DNA of 64,000 bases, from positions 18,941,849 through 19,005,848 of the forward strand of contig VZSR01000520.1 of NCBI GenBank assembly GCA_013398615.1, written 5' to 3'. The stretch comes from Brachypodius melanocephalos (Eukaryota > Chordata > Aves > Passeriformes > Pycnonotidae). Below are positions 62,301-64,000 of the stretch, in pieces (position 1 is the first letter of the stretch; each line of letters starts with the position of its first letter). The notes beneath the pieces are model-generated. The model made no database searches. It was not told the DNA's origin and worked only from the letters and a program-made list of their open reading frames with translations. A program made the translations under genes and the position numbers.

Positions 62301-63646
62301 AGCTAATAAACTTAATAGCTTTTGTAAGAGTAAGTAGGGAGGCTGCAAGCCAAACTTCTTACTCTTGTTGTATTGAGATACATAGAGGATTTTAAGCTAC
62401 TAAAGAATTTTAAGCAACAACAAGCAACAGCCAGTCTGATAAAACCAAGTCTTGCACGTGGCTGTTACAGGCATTTACATATTTTTCCATGTATTCACGT
62501 GGTGTGGGCACCATGTTTCATCAATGCACATAAAAAGCAACCCTCTATCACATTCTTACAAAAATTATTTTTATGGCTTTCTAGAGAATTAATCAAGGGT
62601 CAAATTCAGAAGTTATTACATTGGTCACTTAATTGTGCAACACTCGTAGTTTGCTTTGATTCCATAGTCATGTAAAGATGATCAAAATTTTAGATAAACA
62701 AAAAAGCATAAGGGAATCAAAAGACCATGGTTCTTTCTTTACAGTTTGCAGGGAATACATCGACTTAGATACTGCAAGAAACCATAAAGGGAAGGGAAGA
62801 AGGCTTTGAATAGTTAAAGGTTTAGCTAGACATGTACAGTTAGGTTTACAAATATCCTACATTTTCTGAGCAAGTGGTAAAATGAACTTACATGCATTTC
62901 TGGTGCACAGCGTCCAAGTAAATCTATGAGAGCTGAGTAAAATGACATGATTGCATTTCCCATGTGCACAACCTCCTCTTCCTCCTCCTCCTCATCACTA
63001 AAAAGTTAAAAATAACAGTTAGTAATTTTGCTAATCTAAGTTTTATAGCTCTTCTCCTGAGACAGAGACATGATCCAGAGACTATTCACTAGACGTGCTC
63101 ATCCCTTTGGCTCCAGAATAAAGGGTTTTTGTCCCTAGGGTAAGCATGCAGGCTAACTGTAATAGCTGACTTCACACGAGCATTCTACCTTCCTCTTCTA
63201 CTTTACCTTAGCTTTAGCTTCATTCCACAGCAGTCTTCCCATTTGTTTTGTCCTTCAGGCTTTTTCTCTCTGTAACTCTTATTCTACTTTTATCTAGCTA
63301 ATGCCTTATGAATACCATATGACAACTGTTTGTGCATGTGAATCTCTGATTCTCTCTGTTAGTGTAATGCTTCACACAACAGGGTCTATTATCCACATAC
63401 TGCAAAGCATAATTGAACCAGCTATTAAATTCTCATTTCCCAAACAAGCACTCGCATTTACTTACCCTTCTCTTTTATATGCCTGGGAAGGAAGGTCACG
63501 ACTAGGATTCTCTGAGATCCTGATGGCCTCCTGCATAGCAGCCAGCAAACCATTTCCTCCTTCTCCCCTGAGGTCTGGCCCGAAGCACTCTGGCCGTCGA
63601 ATAAGGAGCTTGACAACAACACTTGCATTTTCCTCAACACTTTCAC
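582..63646 (-). CDS. RYR3: RYR3, ryanodine receptor 3 (partial, 50 internal exons)
   Basis: This is an intracellular Ca2+-release channel that works as a homotetramer in the sarco/endoplasmic reticulum membrane, opened by cytosolic Ca2+. Fifty exons on the minus strand were placed by reading splice sites and protein similarity. Their 6,860 coding bases join in one frame (2,286 full codons) without a stop. RYR3 is chosen over RYR1 and RYR2 from paralogue-specific stretches recalled for the family: AMQVK and LIVRERG at the two microexons, PTQFGIHDD and SLEPASAFA in the big exon, and the short divergent region 1. Calmodulin site, Ca2+-site glutamates, EF-hands and helices S1 and S2 are all visible. 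The first half of the protein, the pore (S3-S6), promoter, start and stop codons are outside the window. The sequence looks intact and under coding constraint. The exact exon numbers of the full gene cannot be given from here. Confidence 0.96.
780..2534. other. Intron between E49 and E50 (1.8 kb)
   Basis: A purine-rich, slightly less AT-rich patch near 1440-1600 with short frames on both strands; otherwise nothing seen. The same verdict, nothing beyond splice sites, holds for the introns 3380-4412, 9461-10443, 12768-14396, 15563-16241, 16294-17110, 22995-23799, 23932-25041, 34246-35606, 43518-44200, 44251-45426, 45549-46147, 52643-54057, 55397-56337, 58263-59554, 60236-60863, 61034-61631 and 61753-62891. 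Confidence 0.55.
2535..2621 (-). CDS. RYR3: RYR3 exon E49 (87 bp), membrane helix S1
   Basis: Codes 29 residues, HYLARNFYNLRFLALFVAFA then INFILLFYK: one hydrophobic helix, taken as S1. It begins with His and ends with Lys, matching the 29-residue segment (His4406-Lys4434) absent from a dominant-negative RyR3 splice form reported in mammalian smooth muscle. Phase 0 at both ends allows clean skipping. Confidence 0.96.
3211..3379 (-). CDS. RYR3: RYR3 exon E48 (169 bp)
   Basis: Codes MEDGEKQDKAKEEQSEQLEE, the basic KMKKKKRRHGQKIEKPEA, then NFFKALEIYQTKML. The exon ends just before helix S1. One base completes the Asp codon from E47. Confidence 0.93.
4413..4471 (-). CDS. RYR3: RYR3 exon E47 (59 bp)
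   Basis: Codes ISEIAKEAGTQRKAEAEKA in the charged linker between Sx and S1. Acceptor TTTTTGCAG; ends two bases into Asp before GTAAGT. Confidence 0.9.
4472..7740. other. Intron between E46 and E47 (3.3 kb)
   Basis: AT-rich, with the 20-bp tandem duplication at 5541 as the only structure seen. Confidence 0.6.
5541..5580. repeat. 20-bp exact tandem duplication
   Basis: TGTAATTCTTTCCACAAAGT occurs twice in a row in the intron between E46 and E47. A recent duplication, no function seen. Confidence 0.95.
7741..9062 (-). CDS. RYR3: RYR3 exon E46 (1,322 bp): EF-hands, U-motif, divergent region 1
   Basis: The largest exon, 440 codons plus two bases. In order: NVVNGTIGKQMVDTLVESSS; EF-hand 1 loop DPDGKGIISKKE; EF-hand 2 around EADENDMFNYID; PYLGRIEIMGGAKKIERVYF and VKESKRQFIFDV (U-motif; the Lys-x-x-Lys-Arg here matches ATP-site residues Lys4211, Lys4214 and Arg4215 of RyR1); acidic divergent region 1 (PEEEEEAEP, DDEEEEKSLEP); basic LRKQYRKVKKM; a hydrophobic stretch FFSFFWILFVGTFQMFF probably equal to helix Sx; then GGGLVEGAKN and MPDPTQFGIHDD. 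EF-hand 1 lacks an acid at loop position 5, so Ca2+ affinity is probably low. Divergent region 1 is much shorter than in RYR1. Confidence 0.97.
9379..9460 (-). CDS. RYR3: RYR3 exon E45 (82 bp)
   Basis: Codes DSAQIELLKELLDLLKDMVV then MLLSLLE. The last Glu matches RyR1 Glu4032 (RyR3 Glu3885 in mouse work), whose change strongly weakens Ca2+ activation. Donor GAAG|GTTGGA departs from consensus at +3 to +6. Confidence 0.93.
10444..10548 (-). CDS. RYR3: RYR3 exon E44 (105 bp)
   Basis: Codes GPCIGNQQSLAHSRLWDAVV then GFLHVFANMQMKLSQ. Phase 0 on both sides (TTTTAG acceptor; CACAG|GTATTT donor). Confidence 0.95.
10875..11003 (-). CDS. RYR3: RYR3 exon E43 (129 bp), Ca2+-site residue
   Basis: Codes ESISDFYWYYSGKDVIDESG, then RNFSKALAVTKQIFNSLTEY and IQ. 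The Glu in SLTEYIQ matches RyR1 Glu3967, the second cytosolic ligand of the activating Ca2+ site; spacing from Glu3893 is the same 74 residues as in RyR1. Confidence 0.95.
11386..11474 (-). CDS. RYR3: RYR3 exon E42 (89 bp)
   Basis: Codes FQNYLRTQMGNTTTVNIIIS and TVDYLLRLQ, solenoid helices between the two Ca2+-site glutamates. Starts two bases into Asp. Confidence 0.95.
11874..11954 (-). CDS. RYR3: RYR3 exon E41 (81 bp), Ca2+-site residue
   Basis: Codes EKVLQHDEFTRDLFRFLQLL then CEGHNN. The Glu in LLCEGHNN matches RyR1 Glu3893, a ligand of the activating Ca2+ site. Confidence 0.95.
12433..12450 (-). CDS. RYR3: RYR3 exon E40, 18-bp microexon (ASII position)
   Basis: With flanking split codons it codes LIVRERG. 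Acceptor TTGATCCACAG, donor GCGTG|GTATGT. RYR1 has an 18-bp alternative exon (ASII) at the same spot, between EEGT and GEKV. Inclusion or skipping is frame-neutral; skipping would leave EEGT-R-EKV. Confidence 0.92.
12694..12767 (-). CDS. RYR3: RYR3 exon E39 (74 bp)
   Basis: Codes VLDLNAFERQNKAEGLGMVT and EEGT. It ends one base into the next codon (donor ACTC|GTAAGT), so skipping the following 18-bp exon keeps the frame. Confidence 0.95.
14397..14473 (-). CDS. RYR3: RYR3 exon E38 (77 bp)
   Basis: Codes KMLDYLKEKKDAGFFQSLSG and LMQSC. The acceptor ACGTCTAG has little polypyrimidine before it. Ends two bases into Ser. Confidence 0.94.
14837..14916 (-). CDS. RYR3: RYR3 exon E37 (80 bp)
   Basis: Codes HTGPMVVETLKLGIAILNGG and NTIVQQ in the central solenoid. 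Acceptor TTTTGACAG, donor CAACAG|GTAAGG. Confidence 0.95.
15123..15222 (-). CDS. RYR3: RYR3 exon E36 (100 bp)
   Basis: Codes EKEMEKQRTLYQQARLHDRG and AAEMVLQMISASK, nearly identical in all vertebrate RyRs. Ends one base into Gly. Confidence 0.95.
15512..15562 (-). CDS. RYR3: RYR3 exon E35 (51 bp)
   Basis: Codes SCQEEEEGDEEKEKTFE. The acceptor TAACATAAAAAG|AGC is purine-rich and weak, chosen because MAKSCQ is kept across RyRs. A stronger-looking TGTCAG lies nine bases further in and would drop Ser-Cys-Gln in frame. Confidence 0.88.
16242..16293 (-). CDS. RYR3: RYR3 exon E34 (52 bp)
   Basis: Codes NIEHDPLYIAYSAMMAK, with a split Ser codon at its start. Acceptor TCTTCACAG, donor CAAAA|GTAAGT. 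Confidence 0.93.
17111..17220 (-). CDS. RYR3: RYR3 exon E33 (110 bp)
   Basis: Codes TSPKKDEEEEEETEKNHPDP, then LHQIILYFSRSALTER. The acidic run is typical of this variable loop; the LHQIILYFSR part is the start of the RIH-associated region. Confidence 0.94.
17801..17828. repeat. Two copies of palindrome TGTAATTACA
   Basis: Copies at 17801-17810 and 17819-17828, with centres 18 bp apart, each holding a TAATTA homeodomain-type core. Intron between E32 and E33. Confidence 0.8.
17950..18050 (+). mobile_element. Short CR1 3' end
   Basis: The string aaggatgtccctacccatggcaagg ... ggtcccttccaacccaaaccattctacg is the usual 3' terminus of avian CR1 elements. Only about 100 bp remain. Located in the intron between E32 and E33. 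Confidence 0.75.
18797..18893 (-). CDS. RYR3: RYR3 exon E32 (97 bp)
   Basis: Codes HRSINLFLNGYQNFWIETEE and YSFEEKLVQDLA. It starts with the last base of Arg and ends in phase 0 (GGCT|GTAAGT). A 4-kb intron separates it from E31. Confidence 0.94.
20274..20295. repeat. 11-bp tandem duplication
   Basis: GACACATCTCA twice in a row in the intron between E31 and E32. Confidence 0.9.
21105..21178 (+). mobile_element. Short CR1-like 3' end
   Basis: Contains gacctttaaaggtccattccaacccaaactgttcc, a diverged version of the CR1 3' terminus. Intron between E31 and E32. Confidence 0.6.
22882..22994 (-). CDS. RYR3: RYR3 exon E31 (113 bp), calmodulin-binding segment
   Basis: Codes VEQPLRSKKAVWHKLLSKQR, then KRAVVACFRMAPLYNLP. 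This is the RyR calmodulin site (RyR1 about 3614-3643): a basic amphipathic helix with Trp in KKAVWHKLL and Val/Phe anchors further on. It also opens the central solenoid. The redox-sensitive cysteine of RyR1 (Cys3635) is kept in VVACF. Confidence 0.96.
23800..23931 (-). CDS. RYR3: RYR3 exon E30 (132 bp)
   Basis: Codes SDDPAVKWQLNLYKDILKSD, then PTDPEKNVERVQRISAALYH and LEQ. It leads directly into the calmodulin-binding exon. Confidence 0.94.
25042..25101 (-). CDS. RYR3: RYR3 exon E29 (60 bp)
   Basis: Codes RDTDEEVKEHLRNNLHLQEK, twenty codons in phase 0 at both ends (acceptor TTCTACAG, donor AAAAG|GTAATA). Confidence 0.93.
25520..25690 (-). CDS. RYR3: RYR3 exon E28 (171 bp)
   Basis: Codes SGGQDQERKKSKRRGDLYSI, then QTSLIVAALKKMLPIGLNMC and PGDQELISLAKTRYSH. 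A strongly basic start follows the microexon, so the microexon changes the linker just ahead of it. Confidence 0.95.
25691..28672. other. Intron between microexon E27 and E28 (3.0 kb)
   Basis: Only the TGCATG near the microexon was picked out. A 93-codon + strand frame at 26836-27117 has no recognisable motif and is not annotated. Confidence 0.6.
28654..28659 (-). promoter_or_regulatory. TGCATG element downstream of microexon E27
   Basis: The hexamer TGCATG on the transcribed strand, 13 nt after the donor of the 15-bp microexon. RBFOX proteins bind UGCAUG and usually raise inclusion when it lies just downstream of a short exon. That RBFOX acts here is inference from position. Confidence 0.5.
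28673..28687 (-). CDS. RYR3: RYR3 exon E27, 15-bp microexon (ASI position)
   Basis: Codes AMQVK. Acceptor TTTTTTCATACAG, donor GTAAAG|GTACAG. The place, between KMSK and SGGQ, is that of the 15-bp ASI alternative exon of RYR1, and mammalian RYR3 carries AMQVK here. Phase 0 at both ends, so inclusion or skipping keeps the frame. A TGCATG lies 13 nt into the downstream intron (28654-28659). Confidence 0.92.
28688..33404. other. Intron between E26 and microexon E27 (4.7 kb)
   Basis: The longest intron of the window. It holds the N gap, A-rich tracts (about 32558-32582), and near 33318-33373 a self-complementary AT stretch made of aaatgcatttta and tttat repeats. No coding block was recognised. 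Confidence 0.6.
29431..29564. other. Assembly gap (134 N)
   Basis: Run of N within the largest intron (28688-33404), between E26 and the 15-bp microexon. True length and content are unknown. Confidence 0.99.
33405..33497 (-). CDS. RYR3: RYR3 exon E26 (93 bp)
   Basis: Codes NFKREEQNFVIQNEINNLAF and LTGDTKSKMSK. It is followed by the largest intron in the window (4.7 kb) and then by the 15-bp microexon. Phase 0 at both ends. An AT-rich self-complementary stretch lies just beyond the donor (about 33318-33373). Confidence 0.94.
33601..33688 (-). CDS. RYR3: RYR3 exon E25 (88 bp)
   Basis: Codes ANWLKKPDADSDELFRMVAE and VFILWCKSH. Only 103 bp of intron separate it from E26. Starts with the last base of Arg, ends in phase 0. 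Confidence 0.94.
34005..34245 (-). CDS. RYR3: RYR3 exon E24 (241 bp)
   Basis: Codes YAQPIISKARPDLLRSHFIP, a Lys/Glu-rich helix, and LLILDEFAVLCRDLYAFYPM then LIRYVDNN. The first two bases complete a Val codon from E23. Confidence 0.95.
35607..35927 (-). CDS. RYR3: RYR3 exon E23 (321 bp)
   Basis: Codes LGMPDTVEEMCPEIPQLEGL, GARYTEMPHVIEVILPMLCN, YLSYWWERG and LGNILKIINNNLGIDEASW. The acceptor TGCAG|TTTTAG was set from the ILGMPD reading. A second AG lies six bases further in and would remove two residues without a shift. Confidence 0.95.
36280..36835 (-). mobile_element. CR1 LINE fragment (reverse transcriptase C-terminal part)
   Basis: Minus-strand reading shows the CR1 ORF2 tail: LERWAEKNCLKFNKGKC, EEDLGVLVANKLSLSQQCVL, ANGILGC, ILPLYSALMRPDLECCVQFW, then after an in-frame TGA at 36454-36456 (from a CGA Arg codon by CpG decay) ATKMMRRIHPSYKERLKELG and LFSPTKRGLRRDPINVYK. 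5'-truncated, same direction as RYR3, in the intron between E22 and E23. The host gene is not interrupted. Confidence 0.9.
37300..37430 (-). CDS. RYR3: RYR3 exon E22 (131 bp)
   Basis: Codes QRPALGECLASLAAAIPVAF, then LEPSLNHYNPLSVFNTKSAR and ERA. An antisense ERV LTR begins 234 bp upstream in the preceding intron. Ends with the first base of an Ile codon. Confidence 0.95.
37665..38052 (+). mobile_element. ERV 5' LTR, shortened and decayed
   Basis: Begins TGTTCTGGTTCTG..GGGTTAATTTT and ends ..GAAACCAACA, followed eight bases later by a primer-binding site. The right part (TTAAACTG-like ccactaaattgctcttatctcaacccatgg, then a G-rich ggacggggaggaggg) is the U5 side of the avian LTR family. At 388 bp it appears internally shortened. 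Antisense to RYR3, 234 bp from E22. Confidence 0.65.
38061..38078 (+). other. tRNA-Lys-like primer-binding site of the ERV
   Basis: TGGCACTCAACATAGGGC agrees at 14 of 18 positions with the tRNA-Lys1,2 primer site used by many retroelements; all four differences are transitions, as expected from CpG decay. Its position just after the LTR end supports the LTR call. Confidence 0.6.
38079..39310 (+). pseudogene. Decayed ERV leader and gag-like region
   Basis: Resembles the leader and gag part of an avian ERVL-like element. Short readable pieces (SLGELQDV near 39055, EAKHLGSLSWDVGIAKGIGK near 39180, AETLSLWRRLLASV near 39245) lie in different frames with stops such as TGA at 39088 between them. 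No pol or 3' LTR was found, so the insertion is truncated at about 39310-39600. It is inert as a coding unit. Confidence 0.55.
39311..41195. other. Rest of the intron between E21 and E22
   Basis: After the gag-like remnant no further ERV feature was recognised. Overlapping minus-strand frames at 40213-40738 have no known motif. Confidence 0.5.
41196..41277 (-). CDS. RYR3: RYR3 exon E21 (82 bp)
   Basis: Codes GDVQVSCYRILCSLYSLGTG and KNIYVE. Easy to miss because no long open frame covers it. Without it E20 and E22 would not join in frame. Acceptor CCTCTAG, donor GAAAG|GTATTA, which is weak at +4 to +6. Confidence 0.94.
41431..41520 (-). other. Candidate 90-bp cassette exon of RYR3 between E20 and E21
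   Basis: A block bounded by TACCTTAG on its 5' side and GGAAG|GTAAAT on its 3' side, both seen on the transcribed strand. In the phase set by E20 it reads 30 codons without a stop, with SICWPLGMPDDLV and a Gly/Asp/Met-rich GMNVDDGPGIRDME. It starts with two bases and ends with one, exactly what is needed between E20 and E21. I know of no RyR sequence with this insert. The polypyrimidine tract is poor. It may equally be a chance open block. Confidence 0.3.
42200..42438 (-). CDS. RYR3: RYR3 exon E20 (239 bp)
   Basis: Codes TVMKSGSELVKAGLRAFFEN, a charged EDLEKTSENLKLGKF segment, and VALLPILTSIFEHISQYHF ending IDLL. It ends one base into a Leu codon (donor CTTT|GTAAGT). A possible cassette exon of matching phase lies between it and E21. 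Confidence 0.95.
42952..42983. repeat. 16-bp tandem duplication
   Basis: CAGGCTGCTTTGTAAT followed by CAGGCTGCTTTGTAAC, one mismatch, in the intron between E19 and E20. Confidence 0.9.
43457..43517 (-). CDS. RYR3: RYR3 exon E19 (61 bp)
   Basis: Codes SDSATMVNCLHILAQSLDT plus split Gly and Arg codons at the ends (acceptor AACCAG, donor CACG|GTAAGT). Confidence 0.93.
44201..44250 (-). CDS. RYR3: RYR3 exon E18 (50 bp)
   Basis: A short exon coding LFCKLAALVRHRISLF, one of the best kept stretches of the RyR family. It begins with the last base of Ser and ends with the first base of Gly. Confidence 0.93.
45427..45548 (-). CDS. RYR3: RYR3 exon E17 (122 bp)
   Basis: Codes VLLPLVDQYFTNHCLYFLSS, a Ser-rich turn, and GYASNKEKEMVA. 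Ends two bases into a Ser codon before GTAAGT. Confidence 0.94.
46148..46215 (-). CDS. RYR3: RYR3 exon E16 (68 bp)
   Basis: Codes AIVTSGKTEKSPHDQEIKFF and AK. The first two bases complete the Glu codon begun in E15 (acceptor CCTTGCAG; donor AAA|GTGAGT). Confidence 0.93.
46503..46618 (-). CDS. RYR3: RYR3 exon E15 (116 bp)
   Basis: Codes GLNDMDLDASSMEKRFAFKF, then LKKILKYVDSAQEFIAHL. It lies across a 3.4-kb intron from E14. Acceptor AAAACAG, donor TTTGG|GTAAAT. Confidence 0.94.
46619..50007. other. Intron between E14 and E15 (3.4 kb)
   Basis: Nothing recognised beyond AT-rich sequence, a small alternating tatatg/catata stretch near 48810-48835 and short A-runs. Minus-strand open frames here are short and show no protein character. 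Confidence 0.6.
50008..50131 (-). CDS. RYR3: RYR3 exon E14 (124 bp)
   Basis: Codes GGSHPLLVPYDTLTAKEKSR, then DREKAQELFKFLQVNGIIIS. This closes the second RyR repeat. It begins two bases into a Gly codon and ends two bases into Arg, completed in E15. Confidence 0.94.
50260..50317 (+). repeat. Poly(T) run, 58 bases
   Basis: An uninterrupted run of T on the + strand, A on the RYR3 transcript, inside the 213-bp intron between E13 and E14. It starts 28 bases after the E13 donor. Likely variable in length. Confidence 0.95.
50345..50420 (-). CDS. RYR3: RYR3 exon E13 (76 bp)
   Basis: Codes GMVEVMAENYHNIWAKKKKM and ELESK, the start of the second RyR repeat. Its donor (AAAG|GTAAGC) lies only 27 bp from a run of 58 A on the transcribed strand. 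Confidence 0.93.
50859..50921 (-). CDS. RYR3: RYR3 exon E12 (63 bp)
   Basis: Codes GNGYSPAPLDLSNVALSREL and Q, the linker into the second RyR repeat of the pair. The donor is CAG|GTTTGT, weaker than its neighbours. Phase 0 at both ends, so skipping would be frame-neutral. Confidence 0.93.
51471..51870. other. GC-richer unexplained intronic block
   Basis: A 116-codon open frame on the minus strand and sharply higher GC than flanking intron, ending near a cattaaatttgtg..attcacctgggggg stretch. It looks more like an old LTR end than a gene: no known protein motif and no fitting splice sites. Not identified. Confidence 0.3.
52493..52642 (-). CDS. RYR3: RYR3 exon E11 (150 bp), phosphosite-like motif
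   Basis: Codes EKEIYRWPARESLKTMLALG, then an acidic linker and RENEKLRSISQSSQ. The RSISQ motif sits where RyR1 Ser2843 and RyR2 Ser2808, targets of PKA and CaMKII, are found. Whether the RyR3 serine is phosphorylated is inference. Phase 0 at both ends. Confidence 0.95.
54058..54147 (-). CDS. RYR3: RYR3 exon E10 (90 bp)
   Basis: Codes TNSGWKYGVSLDENTKTHPL and IRPFKTLAEK. The HPL-x-RPFKTL-x-EK pattern is the core of a RyR repeat; the same pattern returns in E14 as HPLLVPYDTLTAKEK. Phase 0 at both ends. Confidence 0.94.
55015..55088 (-). other. G-run cluster on the transcribed strand
   Basis: C-runs on the + strand at 55015-55020, 55048-55051, 55072-55074, 55078-55080 and 55085-55088 give G-runs in the pre-mRNA that could form a G-quadruplex with one long loop. 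Surroundings are A/C-rich low-complexity sequence. Intron between E9 and E10. Confidence 0.4.
55318..55396 (-). CDS. RYR3: RYR3 exon E9 (79 bp), first RyR repeat begins
   Basis: Codes LVLPEKLEYIVSKYAEHSHD and KWAFEK. It matches the opening of the third RyR repeat of the family (the phosphorylation or P2 domain, near RyR1 2735). One base completes the Asn codon from E8. Confidence 0.94.
56338..56501 (-). CDS. RYR3: RYR3 exon E8 (164 bp)
   Basis: Codes KYDPELFRMALPCLSAIAGA, LPPDYLDTRIMSTLEKQ and DPEGNFDPKPVSTS. The KYDP start directly continues SHK of E7, as in other RyRs. It ends two bases into an Asn codon; donor AAA|GTGAGT. Confidence 0.94.
56794..56825. repeat. Perfect 13-bp inverted repeat with 6-nt loop
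   Basis: AGAGGATAAAGGC, loop TTGTTT, GCCTTTATCCTCT. It lies in the intron between E7 and E8. Too short for a microRNA precursor. Confidence 0.9.
58122..58262 (-). CDS. RYR3: RYR3 exon E7 (141 bp)
   Basis: Codes LLTNHYEQCWKYYCLPSG, then an acidic EEELHLTEKLFWGIFDSLSHK end. Both borders are in phase 0 (acceptor AAATCTAG, donor AAG|GTAATG). Confidence 0.94.
59555..59645 (-). CDS. RYR3: RYR3 exon E6 (91 bp)
   Basis: Codes HLRPSMLQQLLRRLVFDVPL and LNEYCKMPLK. It starts with the last base of a His codon after TTTACAG and ends in phase 0 before GTAAAT. The piece sits in the solenoid before the RyR repeats. Confidence 0.94.
60015..60235 (-). CDS. RYR3: RYR3 exon E5 (221 bp)
   Basis: Codes VSLSTTEAALALNRYICSAV ... 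LFSGTEHHASLVDSTLHTIY, then RLSKGRSLTKAQRDAIEDCL and LAIC. It ends two bases into a His codon with donor CCA|GTACGT. A GTATGA six bases further on was considered and dropped because it breaks the join to E6. Confidence 0.94.
60864..61033 (-). CDS. RYR3: RYR3 exon E4 (170 bp)
   Basis: Codes DGTVNEPDMSASFCPDHKAP, then MVLFLDRVYGIKDQSFLLHL and GFLPDLRASASLDT, typical of the helical domain. The donor is ACA|GTACGT. Stopping one base later would break the frame with E5, which decides the boundary. Confidence 0.95.
61632..61752 (-). CDS. RYR3: RYR3 exon E3 (121 bp)
   Basis: Codes LIQSGKGEAIRIRSILRSLV, then PTEDLVGIISIPLKLSTVNK. The IRIRSILR motif matches the RYR1 segment holding Arg2452, Arg2454 and Arg2458, a known malignant-hyperthermia hotspot; all three arginines are kept here. 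Phase 0 at the start, one base over at the end. Confidence 0.95.
62892..62997 (-). CDS. RYR3: RYR3 exon E2 (106 bp)
   Basis: Codes an acidic stretch of seven glutamates, then VVHMGNAIMSFYSALIDLLG and RCAPEMH. The GAG repeats show on the + strand as a run of ctc triplets. It begins with the last base of a Gly codon and ends in frame at GCAT|GTAAGT. Confidence 0.94.
63466..63646 (-). CDS. RYR3: RYR3 exon E1 (181 bp)
   Basis: Codons 1-59 of the joined reading. The peptide runs from ESVEENASVVVKLLIRRPEC through GGNGLLAAMQEAI to LPSQAYKRE, in the C-terminal part of the large cytoplasmic helical domain. It starts two bases into a Gly codon (acceptor TCCTCAG) and ends two bases into another (donor GG|GTAAG). 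An avian-type LTR begins about 110 bp further upstream in the preceding intron. Confidence 0.93.
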
Positions 63647-63756
63647 CTGAGGACCAAAAAGCACTAACACATACTTTCTCCTGAAAGGTATTTTTAAGTT
63701 AGAAGAAAACTTCATTTTCTCCAAATCGTTATAAAATATAAAACAAGTCCTCATCC

Positions 63757-64000
63757 TAAGGCACCAGAGCTGAGATTCCCCTGCAGCCCATGGTGCAGAC
63801 CATGGGTGAGGCGGCTGTGCCTCTGCAGCCCATGGAGGTCCACAGGGATGCAGAGATCTCCCTGCAGCCCCTGCAGGAGACCCACACTGCAGCAGGGGGA
63901 TGTCTGAGAGGAGGCTGTGAACCCGTGGAGGCCTGTGCCAGAGCAGGCTCCTGGCAGAGTCACCTGCAGACCCCTGGGGAGTGGAGCCCACACTGGAGTA
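63757..64000 (+). mobile_element. Avian ERV LTR piece, cut by the window edge
   Basis: GC-rich block built of repeated phrases (cctgcagccc, catggaggtccac, ggctgtgaacccgtgg, gagcaggctcctggcag) that match the repetitive middle of a known avian ERVL-type LTR. It sits in the intron upstream of E1, antisense to RYR3. The 3' end is outside the window, so solo LTR or longer insertion cannot be told. Confidence 0.65.

Noticed and set aside
582..63646. That the locus is a pseudogene, or RYR1 or RYR2
   Set aside because: All 50 exons join without stop or shift, and paralogue-specific stretches (AMQVK, LIVRERG, PTQFGIHDD, short divergent region 1) agree with RYR3.

Overview
The window looks like part of a bird genome. 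It is AT-rich, intron-rich vertebrate DNA carrying the 3' part of a CR1 LINE, short CR1 3' ends, and pieces of avian-type ERV LTRs. One gene spans it on the minus strand: the type 3 ryanodine receptor, RYR3 (the avian beta-RyR), a sarco/endoplasmic-reticulum Ca2+-release channel. Transcription runs from about 64,000 towards 1. Both ends of the gene lie outside the window.

I could place 50 consecutive coding exons, 582 to 63646, numbered E1-E50 in transcript order (E1 at the right edge). Every junction has GT/AG sites and every phase matches. They join into 2,286 codons with no stop or frameshift. In mammalian RyR3 numbering this is roughly residues 2215-4500. In order it holds the end of the large helical domain (E1-E8), the paired RyR repeats with an R-x-x-S phosphosite-like motif (E9-E14), the long solenoid region (E15-E30), the calmodulin-binding segment (E31), the central solenoid with the Ca2+-sensing glutamates (E31-E46), EF-hands, U-motif and divergent region 1 (E46), and membrane helices S1 (E49) and S2 (E50). 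The pore exons would lie to the left of position 1 and the N-terminal half to the right of 64,000.

Three exons stand out as splicing switches: a 15-bp microexon at 28673-28687 with a TGCATG (RBFOX-type) element 13 nt into the downstream intron; an 18-bp microexon at 12433-12450 at the place of the RYR1 ASII alternative exon; and the 87-bp exon 2535-2621, which encodes one membrane helix of 29 residues and is frame-neutral. I also found a possible undescribed cassette exon of 90 bp at 41431-41520, with splice sites at both ends, no stop, and phases that fit exactly between E20 and E21.

Introns carry an antisense, decayed ERV (LTR 37665-38052, tRNA-Lys-like primer site 38061-38078, broken gag-like tail to about 39310), a sense-oriented CR1 piece (about 36280-36835), LTR pieces at both window edges, two short CR1 3' ends, a 58-T run next to E13, a 134-N assembly gap (29431-29564), small tandem duplications and a 13-bp perfect hairpin. 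No other protein-coding gene or RNA gene was recognised.
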